Made by a program: the position numbers and the translations under genes
The notes under the pieces: model-generated
The model's database searches: none
What the model was told of the DNA's origin: nothing
Seen by the model: only the letters and a program-made list of their open reading frames with translations
NCBI RefSeq assembly: GCF_000972845.2
Contig: NC_040022.1
Coordinates: forward strand, 2,920,047 to 2,984,046
Length of the DNA: 64,000 nucleotides
Source: Larimichthys crocea
Lineage: Eukaryota > Chordata > Actinopteri > Sciaenidae
Direction of reading: 5' to 3'
In this document: positions 22,401-33,059 of the stretch, one piece after another
How the letters are laid out: every line of letters begins with the position of its first letter
How positions within the stretch are numbered: the stretch's first letter is position 1

Positions 22401-24550
22401 CCACGTGGTGTCATCAGTTTCAGCCTGTGCTGTTCAAACAGACCCAGTGTCCAGCTGCAGAGTTTTAACAATGTCGAGCATTAAACTGAACCTGCCGTCA
22501 CATTAAGATGTTTTAACACAGAGCAAAACCACCATCCATCAACCGAAGACAAACAAGAGCAGCAACTTCATGTTGGACTAATTTAAGCTTAATATCCGTC
22601 TGTCTGACCATGAACCTACAGCCCACATCTTTGAATCAAGACCCTGTTTAACCTTGAATCACCAGCTTGTTTAACATTAAGTCAACAAACAATCTAACCC
22701 TTAGCCTGTTTAACCCTGGATGGACAGCCTGCTAAGCCTTGAATCAACAACTCATTTAACCTTGAATCATAAGCACATTGAACCTGGAATCCACAGTTCT
22801 TTTATCCTTGAATCTCTTTAATGAAGAGTATATTCATGCTCTTTGTTAGTCTTAAAGTTCAAGGTGCTTTCCTTGAAATCAGACCTTCATTCATAAATTC
22901 AGTCACAAACAGTTTGACGTTAAACTTTGACCTTTGACCTGAAGCACTTCGACCTCACACACAAGCTGCTTCTCACGGGTGTGAAGACTTCGAATTGTGC
23001 AACCAACAGCTTAAAGCAACAAACTCCTCAGCTGAGGCACTATGAAAAGGCATTCTGGCCATGAGGTGACAAAGGGCACTGCTCGATTCTGATAGGCCAG
23101 AGGTGATGGCGGCAAAATCTACTTGACTGATGGATGAGAACGGAAACTGAGCGGCTGCTGGGCTGGGAACCTCCACGCTGAACTAAATGTAATCAGACGA
23201 CGAGGAAAGCTGGAGTGAAAGAAAAACATCTGACAGACTAAGTTTGTCTCGAGCGTCACGATGATGACTGATGAATGAACCTGTTTGATTTTTCAGGGTG
23301 ATTAAAGGAGAATACAGACAGACCTGAACCAGCTGTGAGGCACTCATTATTATTCATATCCAGAAAACACACATCCACCGTGTAAGCCAGCAGTACTCCC
23401 TGTTTGTGGCCCCTGAACTGTTATTTCTTCACTATGGGTTCTGGTTGGGTCAGCACGTGTATATCGGGACTTGTCTCCAGCCTGTTACTGGGTTCACTTT
23501 GGCTGAACCCAGTAACAAAGACTGCACGGAAATGGCATGTTCCAAGTTCTCTGCTAAAAGAAAGGTGGACAGTGAAAATGTGCTTTCATTCTCCCTGGAT
23601 TTCAGCATGCTTGATTCTTAACGGCCTCCTAATATATTTGTTTTGCTTGTTTAGGTCGTTTCCTGTTTTATCTTTATATTTCTGTCTCAGTCTGGAAGCA
23701 CAATGGTTAATCTGACTTAATGGATTCAAAGAACACCTCGTCAGGTAATCAACTCCTCACACCTTTCATTGATCACTTCTATCACACTGATGCAGCAGGC
23801 AGGATTCATTCGTTCGTTCGCTCTTACCTTCACACCCACCGCTTTCTTCAGGTTTCGGCATTCGCCGTTGTCCACCTCCTCTTGGTCCATTGTCATGGCA
23901 ACGGGCTGTCCGATCCCCGCCGGGTCCAGCCCCATGTTCCCGAGCTGCTCAGCTGCAGCCAACTCAGGGTTCTGCTGGCCCTCGAATGGGCCGCTGCGAG
24001 GGGCCCCCAATGGCAGGATGGGGGCCACGGACTCTTTGTCAGCATTGACCACTCCCGTGGTCACACCCTCCATTTTGTCCTTCTTAGTTTTCACCCCGTC
24101 TTTGTCCTTTTTCACAGCAGGGAGGGTACGGGAGGGTTTACTCGACTTGTCAGCTCCCTTACCGGGGGCAGAGTTTGGGTTCTGGGGTGGAGGATCCCCA
24201 GGGGTCCGACCCTGAACCTCCTTCTTAGCTCCGTCTGAGACCGGGGCCTTCACGCTGTCCTTAGAGTTTTTACTACGTTTGGATTTGGATTTGCTCTCTT
24301 TGCCCTGCGCAGCGGCTACAGGGCTAACAAACTTTATATTGTCAGGTAAAACAGCCACAGCGCTGGGAGGAGCAGCCATGCCTCCTCCCTCCTTACTGCT
24401 CGACATCTCTAGTTTGTCCTTCTCCAGGTCGGCGTCCAGGTCAATGATCAGATTGCCAACACCGATATCCCACTCATCGCCGCTGTCATACGTGTCCACC
24501 GCGTTGGAGTCCACACCTTTCCCGCCTGCAGGGCCGCTGCTGAGGGACAT
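12966..24550 (-). CDS. znf609: znf609: zinc finger protein 609 (whole coding region, seven coding exons)
   Basis: Joined on the minus strand: 24550-23828, 18418-18193, 17489-17402, 17243-15080, 14992-14611, 13500-13138, 13039-12966. The total is 4020 nt, or 1339 residues plus TGA. Every junction is GT-AG and phase-consistent. The protein opens with [16 protein letters not shown], carries the acidic [20 protein letters not shown] stretch and one C2H2 finger (residues about 482-505), and ends in SMYPPARR. This pattern follows vertebrate ZNF609 throughout (human about 1411 residues), whereas the paralogue ZNF608 has a different N-terminus. In mammals ZNF609 is a nuclear regulator linked to the Integrator complex and the cohesin loader NIPBL, with roles in cortical neuron migration and myoblast proliferation; a similar role here is inference. 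The reading frame is intact, so this is probably functional. I cannot tell whether it is the fish a or b copy. Confidence 0.95.
13040..13137 (-). repeat. znf609 intron 7, a 98-nt intron dominated by a CA/GT microsatellite
   Basis: The intron between exons 7 and 8 is only 98 nt, and about half of it (13079-13132 on the plus strand) is (GT)n with one interruption. In the transcript this reads as (CA)n. A second GT tract lies beyond the stop at 12937-12954. CA-rich intronic tracts are known hnRNP L targets, so repeat length here could influence splicing. Confidence 0.8.
13138..13500 (-). CDS. znf609: znf609 exon 7, with Arg-Asp repeat
   Basis: This 363-nt exon encodes [20 protein letters not shown], then [19 protein letters not shown], a run of Arg-Asp/Arg-Glu dipeptides (13245-13310), and [18 protein letters not shown]. 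The ALDxLQQHAS and SPSQR motifs match mammalian ZNF609. The Arg-Asp run comes from a coding mini-repeat of tcccggtc type on the plus strand. Mammals have a Gly/Ser-rich insertion in the same region, so this is a length-variable part of the protein. The acceptor is CCTCAG and the donor is GTGAGAC. Confidence 0.93.
13501..14610 (-). other. znf609 intron 6
   Basis: This 1.1-kb intron lies between exons 7 and 6 in genomic order. It is mostly unique sequence without a recognisable gene or a strong tandem repeat. The donor GTAAGAA and acceptor CCTCAG define it. Confidence 0.85.
14611..14992 (-). CDS. znf609: znf609 exon 6
   Basis: This 382-nt exon in phase 0 starts [15 protein letters not shown] after GTGCAG and ends at NYPG with donor GTAAGAA. 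It encodes a charged Glu/Arg/Lys stretch ([20 protein letters not shown], likely helical) and then the conserved [19 protein letters not shown] and [14 protein letters not shown] segment (here [10 protein letters not shown]) typical of the ZNF609 C-terminal third. The intron before it is only 87 nt. Confidence 0.93.
15080..17243 (-). CDS. znf609: znf609 exon 5, large exon with the C2H2 zinc finger
   Basis: This 2164-nt exon encodes residues 346-1067. It begins [20 protein letters not shown] after acceptor TTTCAG and ends ILWYRQ-like (here VWYRQ) at donor GTAACTG. The single C2H2 finger is at 16837-16766: CPHPNC, then KHINGLKYH and H, with Cys 482 and 487 and His 500 and 505. The rest looks disordered: Ser/Pro/Lys-rich, with conserved islands such as [32 protein letters not shown], and the Tyr-rich [14 protein letters not shown] and [13 protein letters not shown] stretches. 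Tyr-rich segments of this kind often mediate low-affinity protein interactions; that is inference. There is no stop or frameshift. Confidence 0.95.
17402..17489 (-). CDS. znf609: znf609 exon 4
   Basis: This is a small 88-nt exon encoding [19 protein letters not shown] and then [10 protein letters not shown], an almost invariant block in ZNF608/609 proteins. The acceptor is CTGCAG (AG at 17491-17490) and the donor is GTAAAAC (GT at 17401-17400). A Gly codon is split on entry (G+GT) and an Arg codon on exit (AG+G), which matches both neighbours. Confidence 0.92.
17644..17714. repeat. GT microsatellite in znf609 intron 3
   Basis: (TG)n, about 26 repeats, in the 703-nt intron between exons 4 and 3 (17490-18192). 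No other feature in that intron except the small repeat beside the exon 3 donor. Confidence 0.9.
18193..18418 (-). CDS. znf609: znf609 exon 3
   Basis: This is a 226-nt exon in phase 0, starting ATG GAG TCT right after CTCCAG and ending GAG GAC G before GTGAGTTT. The translation includes the strongly conserved [18 protein letters not shown] and [20 protein letters not shown] segments of ZNF609, followed by IVWQETEDG. The two Cys-containing motifs (CEQ and PECLGPC) are intact. A 23-nt sequence repeated nearly three times (18124-18177) lies just inside the following intron, beside the donor. Confidence 0.93.
19261..19330. repeat. 10-bp CTGTTCAAGG tandem repeat
   Basis: Six to seven perfect copies of CTGTTCAAGG in znf609 intron 2. 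Confidence 0.9.
19925..20070. repeat. CTACGTCA-containing tandem repeat (CRE half-site array)
   Basis: Seven units of 22 or 27 bp, each with GGGCAGCTACGTCA. CGTCA is a CREB/ATF half-site (TGACG on the other strand), so the array holds seven evenly spaced half-sites, each with a CpG. Confidence 0.85.
21715..22160. repeat. degenerate CCTTGAATCAAC minisatellite
   Basis: About 18 units of 22-24 bp built on AGCCTTGAATCAACTGATGG with many substitutions but few indels. Further single units lie at 22630-22815. This is an old array in znf609 intron 2. Confidence 0.8.
23828..24550 (-). CDS. znf609: znf609 exon 2, first coding exon (residues 1-241)
   Basis: The ATG at 24550-24548 begins [12 protein letters not shown], the ZNF609 N-terminus. 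The reading frame is open for 241 codons to a donor GTAAGAG (GT at 23827-23826), preceded by AAG. The exon encodes the acidic YDSGDEWD block and a Lys/Ser-rich [15 protein letters not shown] stretch likely to act in nuclear localisation. The exon probably starts at 24670, just after a pyrimidine-rich tract and CAG, so it also holds 120 nt of 5' UTR and measures 843 nt. The human counterpart is the exon that circularises into circ-ZNF609. The next exon begins in phase 0 with ATG GAG TCT. An internal donor-like GTGGGTG 12 nt earlier would also keep frame, but it is weaker. Confidence 0.93.
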
Positions 24551-24670
24551 CTTAGTAGAAGCGTCCCGGAGCGCCGCAGGAGGGCCGCAGGAGGGCCGCG
24601 CTCCTCCCAGCCACAGGACGCCTCCTCAGGGCTGGACCCCGCGCCTCCTCCCTGCTCCCCACATCGCCTC
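24551..24670 (-). other. znf609: znf609 exon 2, 5' UTR part
   Basis: This 120-nt stretch lies between a good acceptor (pyrimidine-rich tract with CAG at 24673-24671) and the ATG. It is GC-rich. Its length is a multiple of three. In the frame of the coding exon it reads 14 sense codons and then TGA at 24626-24628. That stop has no meaning in the linear mRNA, but it would end an ORF in a circularised exon 2. The exon edge is inferred from splice-site quality alone. Confidence 0.7.
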
Positions 24671-24911
24671 CTGCACACGGGACAAACAAACAGGTTAGAC
24701 CAGAGAGGAAATTACATCAACAGGTAGGACACATTTTTATATACATCATGTATAAACAGATTTTTCTCTCCGATATATTTTTTTATTTGATGTGAATTTT
24801 TCTCGAAATTAAGTCTGAATTTTTTCTGAAGGTCCGTTTGTGGTGACCCGGTCAGAGCAGCAGCAGGCCTGGTGGTACTTCCTGTTGTGTGTTTCCTGGA
24901 GATGGGCGGGC

Positions 24912-25150
24912 GACTGCTCCAACCAACGACTGCCCCAACCAACGACTGCCCCAACCAACGACTACCCCAACCAACGACTGCCCCAACCAACGACTGCCCC
25001 AACCAACGACTGCTCCAACCAACGACTGCCCCAACCAACGACTGCCCCAACCAACCAACCAACGACTGCCCCAACCAATGACTGCCCCAACCAACGACTG
25101 CTCCAACCAACGACTGCCCCAACCAATGACTGCCCCAACCAACGACTGCC
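24912..25150. repeat. 16-bp CCAACCAACGACTGCC minisatellite
   Basis: About 15 units with C/T and G/A variants in znf609 intron 1, 240 bp from exon 2. The frames through it stay open on both strands and give repetitive false ORFs. Confidence 0.9.
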
Positions 25151-26877
25151 GACTGCGGAGCAGATCGTCATGACACTTCACTTGACAGGAAGTTCTGATC
25201 TGAAGATCAGCTGAAGTTCTGAACTGTTGGACGTGTTTCGTGTTTCTGTCAGCTTGGACCGAGACAAAGTTCTGATCCGAGTCCTGTTGCTGTTTCTGCT
25301 GACTCAGACTTTCAGACCTGATCACTCGGGGGCGGGAGAGTTACTCAACACCATAACTGCTCTGTCCGGCCAATCACGTGTTGAACGCTGCTCTGCTAAT
25401 AACACAACATGAAGTTAGACAAAAACACACAATTAGAAAATATGCTTCATCTCCAGCTCTAATGTCCATTATTTTTAATAAAGTTCAGTTCTGTGTGAAT
25501 GTAAATAGCTGTAACTAACAAAGAATTTAATTAGCTGTTCATTTAAACTAAATGATCTAATGAATCGATTAATCAATAATCTAAAATCACTGATTCATTT
25601 CCTGTTGATGGATCGAACCTCAGAGTGAGCTGCCATAATTATTCAATCAATCAATCTGAATTAATCTGTTTTATTAATTAAACAACTGACTGTTTATAAA
25701 AGTTAAAAAATGTTTTATCTTCAGATTTAAACAGGAAACAGTGGACAGACGGGTCAAAAATAACTTTAAACTCATCAGAGGCAAACAGCAGGTGGCGCTG
25801 TGCCTCGTTAGTTTGAGGTGTTTTCAATGATTGCAGGACATAAAGTGAACGTCTGGACGTTCTGATCTGGAGTCAGTCTCTCTGAGCGACACACTCTCAC
25901 TGACTGAGTGGATTAGCTCGTAGCATCCAGAGCTGTTCTCAGATCAGCCTTCCTGCTCGGCTGCTTCACTTAATTAAAAGGCGCCCTCGTCGTCAGGAGC
26001 GCAGCACAGGAACCTCTTTATATGGAAATGAGCCTGAGCCCGGCCCGGCCCGGCCCGGCCCGGCCCGGCCGCTCACAGACAGCAGGACAAATCATCCAGC
26101 CCGCCCTGATGGAAACTTGGCCCTGACGACTCCACAACTCAACACGGACGAGCCAGCGAGCGTCTTCGGACCGGGCCGGGCTGTAAACTACACGTCCCAG
26201 GCAGGGTGAATCTGCGCCCACTGATGATTTATGACGGGCCGCGGGACGACAAGGAAGACGAGGCTGGCTCAGCGCCAGCTTCAGCTGAGACTCTGGTGGG
26301 AAACTGGCTGCAGGCAGAACCGGTCCAATATGAACTGTATGCAGTGTGTTCACAGGTCTGTGTGGAGGAAAGGTGGAGCTGATCACACCATCAGATTTTA
26401 ATGATACTGATTATTATCATTATTATTATTCAGAAGATCTGAGGGTGAGTTAATCAACAGGAAATTAAATTGTTGAATCAAAAGCTTGAGCTGGGAGCAG
26501 TCACTGATGATCGGTCAGAACTACATTTAAAGTTCAGGTCCACAGTTCAGACAGCAGCTCTGAAACAGCTCAAAGAGGGGGAGGTGGATTTGAATGAAGT
26601 TACGATGTTACGATAATTCGTTTGAGAATCGTTCTCTTCAGAAACACTTACTATAAGAAACGTATTTGTTATTATGTTGTCGGCATGCCGTGCACTTCAC
26701 TTTGTTTGCTGCCGTGAACTCTCTGCAGGACAGGATCAGGATCAGAGCGCCGCTCACACACTCCACACACACTCACAGCCTTGAGCTGGACCTCCTCTGA
26801 TGAAGACACGACGGGTTCAGGAGAGGACGAGTCCATTTGTCAGTAATATTATTGATCGTGTGACAAGCCTCCTATGT

Positions 26878-26965
26878 CCTAAACACTCGTCCTAAGACAC
26901 TCTTCCTAAGACACTCGTCCTAAGACACTCGTCCTAAGACACTCGTCCTAAGACACTCTTCCTTG
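26878..26965. repeat. 15-bp CTAAGACACTCGTC repeat
   Basis: Five units of CCTAAGACACTCGTC/CTTC in znf609 intron 1. Confidence 0.8.
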
Positions 26966-27591
26966 ACCTGGATGTTAAGTGCTCTGAGTAAAGGTGTGAA
27001 GGAGAGGTCATAAGGAGTTAGGAGAAGTGGAGGGTGGTGTTCAGAGAGTCAGACTACATCATGATGTGATGGAGGATGTTATTAATATGATCTATGGTAA
27101 AACTACAAAGATGTTTGATGGACGACAAAACGCTCCATGTTAGATCTCCCCTCATTTACATAAAAACAGACAACCTGCTGAAAAATTAATTAAACCTTCA
27201 AATTAAAATAAAGGAATATTGTTGAGCGTCACGCTGGATGATGTAATATTCATGTTAGATAATCATTTCATTTGGTCTGAATTCAAGTCAAAGTAAAACC
27301 TCCTGTTCAATGTTCTCATCTTTCCTCTGACACAAACTTTAAAGTTTCTGTTTACATGTCAACAAAGTTACTTTTTCCAATGAAGGACGACGGCTCAGAG
27401 GAGTCCATGCTGCTGTGGAGGACGCTAAACATCTTCGTTCATCACCTGAACTGTGACGTCTCTCGAGCGGCGGCTGATGTCCGACCTTCACCTGAGAGCT
27501 CCATGTGATGTCGACACGTCAGCTCAGAGCTCGGAGCAGTTTGTTTCACATGCCGTCATGTTGCAGCTCAATGCCCAGTGTAACCCTGAAC

Positions 27592-27668
27592 CTGGACGTA
27601 GTCTCTGAGACGTCCCCGCAGACTGTCTAAAACCTGGACGTAGTCTCTGAGACGTCCCCACAGACTGA
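27592..27668 (-). repeat. two units of the 42-bp minisatellite, inverted
   Basis: ACCTGGACGTAGTCTCTGAG, then ACGTCCCCGCAGACTGTCTA, is the reverse complement of the 42-bp unit at 3.1-6.4 kb. Nearly two units are present here, 21 kb away in znf609 intron 1. Confidence 0.9.
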
Positions 27669-28089
27669 AAAAGTTTGGTTTGTATGCTGTGTGTGTGTGT
27701 GTGTGTGTTCAGACTGTCACTATTCATGGTATGTCACCTGACTTCCTGTCAAACTTGTGTGTTCAAACAGTTCAAACACATTCAGTCTTTGGTTTCTTCT
27801 TGTATGACACATCATCACTTGATCACAGCTAAATGCTTCAGCCTTGACAAGCCAACAGCCACCCTCCACCCTCCACCCTCCACCTCTCTGAGGGGTTCAG
27901 TCAGCGGTCAGGCGGGGTTCACACCCTGAGCTCTGCTCCACCCGGCCTTTATCTCCACCTGTCTCACAGGCCGAGTTATCAAAGAGTGTGTAGGTGGAGG
28001 ACGCAGACCACACTTCATACAGCAGAACAGAACACACACCCACCATCAACCGCTCCATCTCCATGTGGTTTGAACCGTCAGTTAACAGA

Positions 28090-28300
28090 GGCCTCATGGG
28101 GAATGACATGCAGAAAAGAGCCACAGGTCGGATTCGAACTGTGGTACATGGGGCGGATGCTGACTTTCATCCAAATCAGGGAGCAATCTGGGGTTCTTAG
28201 TTAGTATCTTGCCCAAGGACACTTCGACATGCAGACTGGAGGGGATAACCAGGGGTTGAACCTCCAATCATCTGATTATAGGACGACCCGCTCTACCTCC
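28090..28300 (-). mobile_element. tRNA-derived SINE-like repeat
   Basis: On the minus strand the sequence GGAGGTAGAGCGGGTCGTCC (A-box-like) is followed by GGAGGTTCAACCCCTGG (B-box-like), then TTCGAATCC and CTGTGGCTCTTTTCTGCATG. The two internal promoter-like boxes and the conserved tail are those of a widespread fish tRNA-derived SINE. It lies in znf609 intron 1. Confidence 0.55.
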
Positions 28301-28589
28301 TGACACAACATGTAACACAACAACCTGCGTGCACACACACACACACAGTTTGTTCCTCAACTGAAAACAGACGTCTCATCACGACTCTGAACACTTGATT
28401 GTGTCACATCGTATCGTTTGTTAATATTATTTGAATGTTTAATATAAAATCTGCATGATGTTGTGATGATGTCACAAAGTAACGTGTCTCTGGGTTCCAC
28501 GGTGTTGGACGAGGACACTGAAGACACCTTCAGGCGGATCAGACAGCCAATCACAAGGGCAGTCATCAGAGGACTGCGGCGGAGCCAGT

Positions 28590-29255
28590 GTGCTTTAAAA
28601 CATTGACTATAACAGCGCGTGTCGCCCGCTGGGCTTTAAAACATTGACTATAACAGCGCGTGTCGCCCGGTGGAATTTGAAACATTGACTATAACAGCGC
28701 GTGTCGCCCGGTGGGCTTTGAAACATTGACTATAACAGCGCGTGTTGCCTGGTGGAATTTGAAACATTGACTATAACAGCGCGTGTCGCCCGGTGGGCTT
28801 TAAAACATTGACTATAACAGCGCGTGTCGCCCGGTGGGCTTTAAAACATTGACTATAACAGCGCGTGTCGCCCGGTGGGCTTTAAAACATTGACTATAAC
28901 AGCCGCGTGTCGCCCGGTGGGCTTTGAAACATTGACTATAACAGCCGCGTGTCGCCCGGTGGGCTTTGAAACATTGACTATAACAGCGCGTGTCGCCCGG
29001 TGGGCTTTGAAACATTGACTATAACAGCGCGTGTCGCCCGGTGGGCTTTGAAACATTGACTATAACAGCCGTGTGTCGCCCGATGGGCTTTGAAACATTG
29101 ACTATAACAGCCGCGTGTCGCCCGGTGGGCTTTGAAACATTGACTATAACAGCCGCGTGTCGCCTGGTGGGCTTTGAAACATTGACTATAACAGCGCGTG
29201 TCGTCCGGTGGGCTTTGAAACATTGACTATAACAGCCGCGTTGTCGCCCGGTGCA
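28590..29255. repeat. 41-bp CpG-rich minisatellite
   Basis: Sixteen units of about 41 bp: AAACATTGACTATAACAGCG plus CGTGTCGCCCGGTGGGCTTTG, with CGCG/CCGCG variants. Each unit has about four CpGs. It lies in znf609 intron 1. Confidence 0.9.
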
Positions 29256-29539
29256 ATTTGCTGGTTGACAGTCAAATTTTTGCTTCTCTGTGATTGGCTG
29301 GAAGAGTCACATGAACGAACCTCGACCACCATTTTTCTCCACGACCTCTTTTGTTTACATTTGTCAGCGCCGGTGGAGGAAACGCAGCATCACGGTCGTT
29401 CACTTCCTGTCGTGAACAGACGCTGCGGCCTCGAACGTCCACACTGAGTTTAACAAGCGTGGAGCAGATTGAGTCATGTTGCTTCATTTCAATGGAGTCT
29501 CCTCTTTATGGGATTTAAACACAGCTTAGCTTAAAGGAC

Positions 29540-32500
29540 TGACACACACACCTTTAGACTGAGTTTAACCTGGTGACTGACACACACACCTGTAGACTGA
29601 GTTTAACCTGGTGACTGACACACACACACACACCTTTAGACTGAGTTTAACCTGGTGACTGACACACACACACACCTTTAGACTGAGTTTAACCTGGTGA
29701 CTGACACACACACACACACCTTTAGACTGAGTTTAACCTGGTGACTGACACACACACACACCTTTAGACTGAGTTTAACCTGGTGACTGACACACACACC
29801 TTTAGAACCTGTGATCTACACACACCTTAGACTGGTTTAACTGGTGACAACACACACACACCTTTAACTGAGTTTAATCCTGATGTGAACACACACACCT
29901 TTAAACTGAGTTTAACATGATTGACACACACACCTTAGACTGAGTTTAACCTGATGATGACACACACTTTGACTGTTTAACCGGACTCCACACACACACT
30001 TTAGACTGAGTTTACCTGGTGACACAACACACAACCTTTAGACTGAGTTAACCTGGTGACTGACACACACCTTTAGACTGAGTTTAACCTGGTGACACAC
30101 ACCTTTAGACTGAGTTTAACCTGGTGACTGACACACACACCTTTAGACTGAGTTTAACCTGATGGACTGACACACAACCTTTCGACTGAGTTAACTGATG
30201 ACTGGACACACCAACCTTTAGACTGGTTTAACCTGATGACTACACACACAACCTTTAGACTGAGTTTAACCTGGTGACTGACACACACACCTTGACTGAG
30301 TTTAACCTGATGACTGACCACACACACCTTTAGACTGAGTTTAACCTGGTGACTGACACCACACCTTAGACTGGTTTAACCTGTGACTGACACACACACC
30401 TTTAGACTGAGTTTAACCTGGTGACTGACACACACACCTTTAGACTGAGTTTAACCTGGTGACACACACACACACACACACACACCTTTAGACTGAGTTT
30501 AACCAGATGACTGACACACATACACCTTTAGACTGAGTTTAACCTGGTGACTGACACACACACCCCTTTAGACTGAGTTTAACCTGAGATGACACACACC
30601 ACCTTGACTGAGTTTAACCTGTGACTGACACACACACCTTTAGACTGAGTTAAAACCTGGTGACTGACAACCCACCACACACACACACACACCTTTAGAC
30701 TGAGTTTAACCTGGTGACTGTACCACACACACACACCTTTAGACTGAGTTTAACCTGGTGACTGTCACACACACACACACACACCTTTAGACTGAGTTTA
30801 ACCTGGTGACACACACACACACACACACACCTTTAGACTGAGTTTAACCTGGTGACTGACACACACACACACCTTTAGACTGAGTTTAACCTGATGACTG
30901 ACACACACACCTTTAGACTGAGTTTAACCTGGTGACTGACACACACACCTTTAGACTGAGTTTAACCAGGTGACACACACACACCTTTAGACTGAGTTTA
31001 ACCTGGTGACTGACACACACACCTTTAGACTGAGTTTAACCTGATGACTGACACCACACCTTTAGACTGAGAACCATGTGACACACACACAACACCTTTA
31101 GACGAGTTTAACCAGGTGACACACACACACAACCTTAGACTGAGTTAACGAGATGACACACACACACCTTTAGACTGAGTTTACCAGATGACTGACACAC
31201 ACCTTTGATGAGTTTAACCGATGACTGACACACACCTTTAGACTGAGTTTAACCAGATGACTGACACACACACCTTTAGACTGAGTTTAACCTGATGACT
31301 GACACACACACCTTTAGACTGAGTTTAACCAGGTGACACACACACACACACCTTTAGACTGAGTTTAACCAGGTGACACACACACACCTTTAGACTGAGT
31401 TTAACCAGGATGACTGACACACACACACACCTTTAGACTGAGTTTAACCTGATGACTGACACACACACACCTTTAGACTGAGTTTAACCTGATGACTGAC
31501 ACACACACCTTTAGACTGAGTTAACGATGACTGACACACACCACCTTTAGACTGAGTTTAAACCTGTGACTGACACACACACACCTTTAGACTGAGTTTA
31601 ACCTGATGACGACACACACACCTTTAGACTGAGTTTACCTGTGACTGACACACACACCTTTAGACTGAGTTTACCTGTACTGACACACACACCTTTAGAG
31701 CTGAGTTTAACCTGGTGATGACACCACACACCTTTAGATGAGTTTACCTGGTGACTGACACACACACCTTTAGACTGAGTTTTTTAACCTGGGACTGACA
31801 CACACCTTAGACTGAGTTTAACCTGGTGACACACACACACACACACACCTTTAGACTGAGTTTAACCTGGTGACTGACACACACACCTTTAGACTGCGTT
31901 TAACCTGGTGACACCACACACACACCCTTTAGACTGGTTTTAACCAGATGACTGAACAAACATACACCTTTGACGAGTTTAACCTGGTGACTGACACACA
32001 CCCCACTTTAGACTGAGTTTAACCTGATGACTGACACACACACTTAGACTGGTTTAACCTGGTGACACACACAACACACACACACACCTTTGACTGAGTT
32101 TAACCTGGTGACACTACACACACACCTTTAGACTGAGTTTAACCTGGTGACTGACACACACACACACACCTTTAGACTGAGTTTAACCTGGTGACTGTCA
32201 CACACACACACACACCTTTAGACTGAGTTTACCTGGTACACACACACCACACACCACACACACACACACCTTAGACTAGTTTAACCTGTGACTGACACAC
32301 ACACACCTTAGACTAGTTTAACCTGATGACTGACAACACACACCTTCTGACTGAGTTTAAACTGGTGACTGACACACACACCTTTGACTGAGTTTAACCA
32401 GGTGACACACACACACTTAGACTGAGTTTACCTGGTGACTGACCACACACACCTTTAGACTGTTTAACCTGATGACTGACACACACACCTTTAGACTGAG

Positions 32501-32975
32501 TTTAACCTGATGACTGACACACACACCTTTAGACTGAGTTTAACCAGGTGACACACACACACACACCTTTAGACTGAGTTTAACAGGTGACACACACACA
32601 CCTTTAGACTGAGTTTAACCTGATGACTGACACACACACACACCTTTAGACTGAGTTTAACCTGATGACTGACACACACACCTTTAGACTGAGTTTACCC
32701 AGTGATCACACACACACACACTTTAGACGAGTTTAACCATTGTGACACACACACACCTTTCGACTGAGTTTAACCTGGATGACTGGACACACAACACCTT
32801 AGGCCTAGTTTAACCTGGGACTGGACACACACACCCTTTCGCGAGTTTTAACCTGGTGACTGACACACACACCTTTAGACTGAGTTTAACCTGATGACTG
32901 ACACACACATCTTTAGACTGAGTTTAACCTGATGACTGACACACACACCTTTAGACTGAGTTTAACCAGGTGACA
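29540..32975. repeat. 3.4-kb minisatellite with CA tracts
   Basis: About 90 units of 36-45 bp: ACCTTTAGACTGAGTTTAAC, CTGGTGACTGA, then (CA)4-10. The CA tract length varies from unit to unit. Several sub-blocks (29810-30000, 31060-31260, 32040-32480) are indel-rich and others are clean. Znf609 intron 1. Confidence 0.92.
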
Positions 32976-33059
32976 GGCCTTCAGTCAGCGGCTCGTGCTA
33001 ATGTTAGCCACGTTAGCCAGAGCCTGGATGCTAATTAGCGGCAGCTGCTAATTAAAACA

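Larger units (their letters stand above)
18419..23827 (-). other. znf609 intron 2
   Basis: This 5.4-kb intron separates exons 2 and 3. Its tandem repeats are TCC-type at 19060-19096, a perfect 10-bp CTGTTCAAGG repeat at 19267-19327, a GT microsatellite at 19422-19461, a 22/27-bp TACGTCA-containing repeat at 19925-20070, and a degenerate roughly 23-bp CCTTGAATCAAC repeat at 21715-22160 with scattered units to 22815. The small ORFs here have no recognisable product. Confidence 0.8.

Noticed and set aside
24712..25325. Open frames of repeated Trp-Gly-Ser/Val-Gly type on both strands
   Set aside because: Caused by the 16-bp CCAACCAACGACTGCC minisatellite.
28090..28300. A functional tRNA gene
   Set aside because: The A- and B-box-like parts belong to a SINE-like repeat; no cloverleaf with a proper anticodon arm can be drawn by eye.
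28590..29255. CRISPR-like regularly spaced repeat
   Set aside because: The units are contiguous tandem copies without unique spacers, and the window is vertebrate DNA. The same holds for the other arrays.
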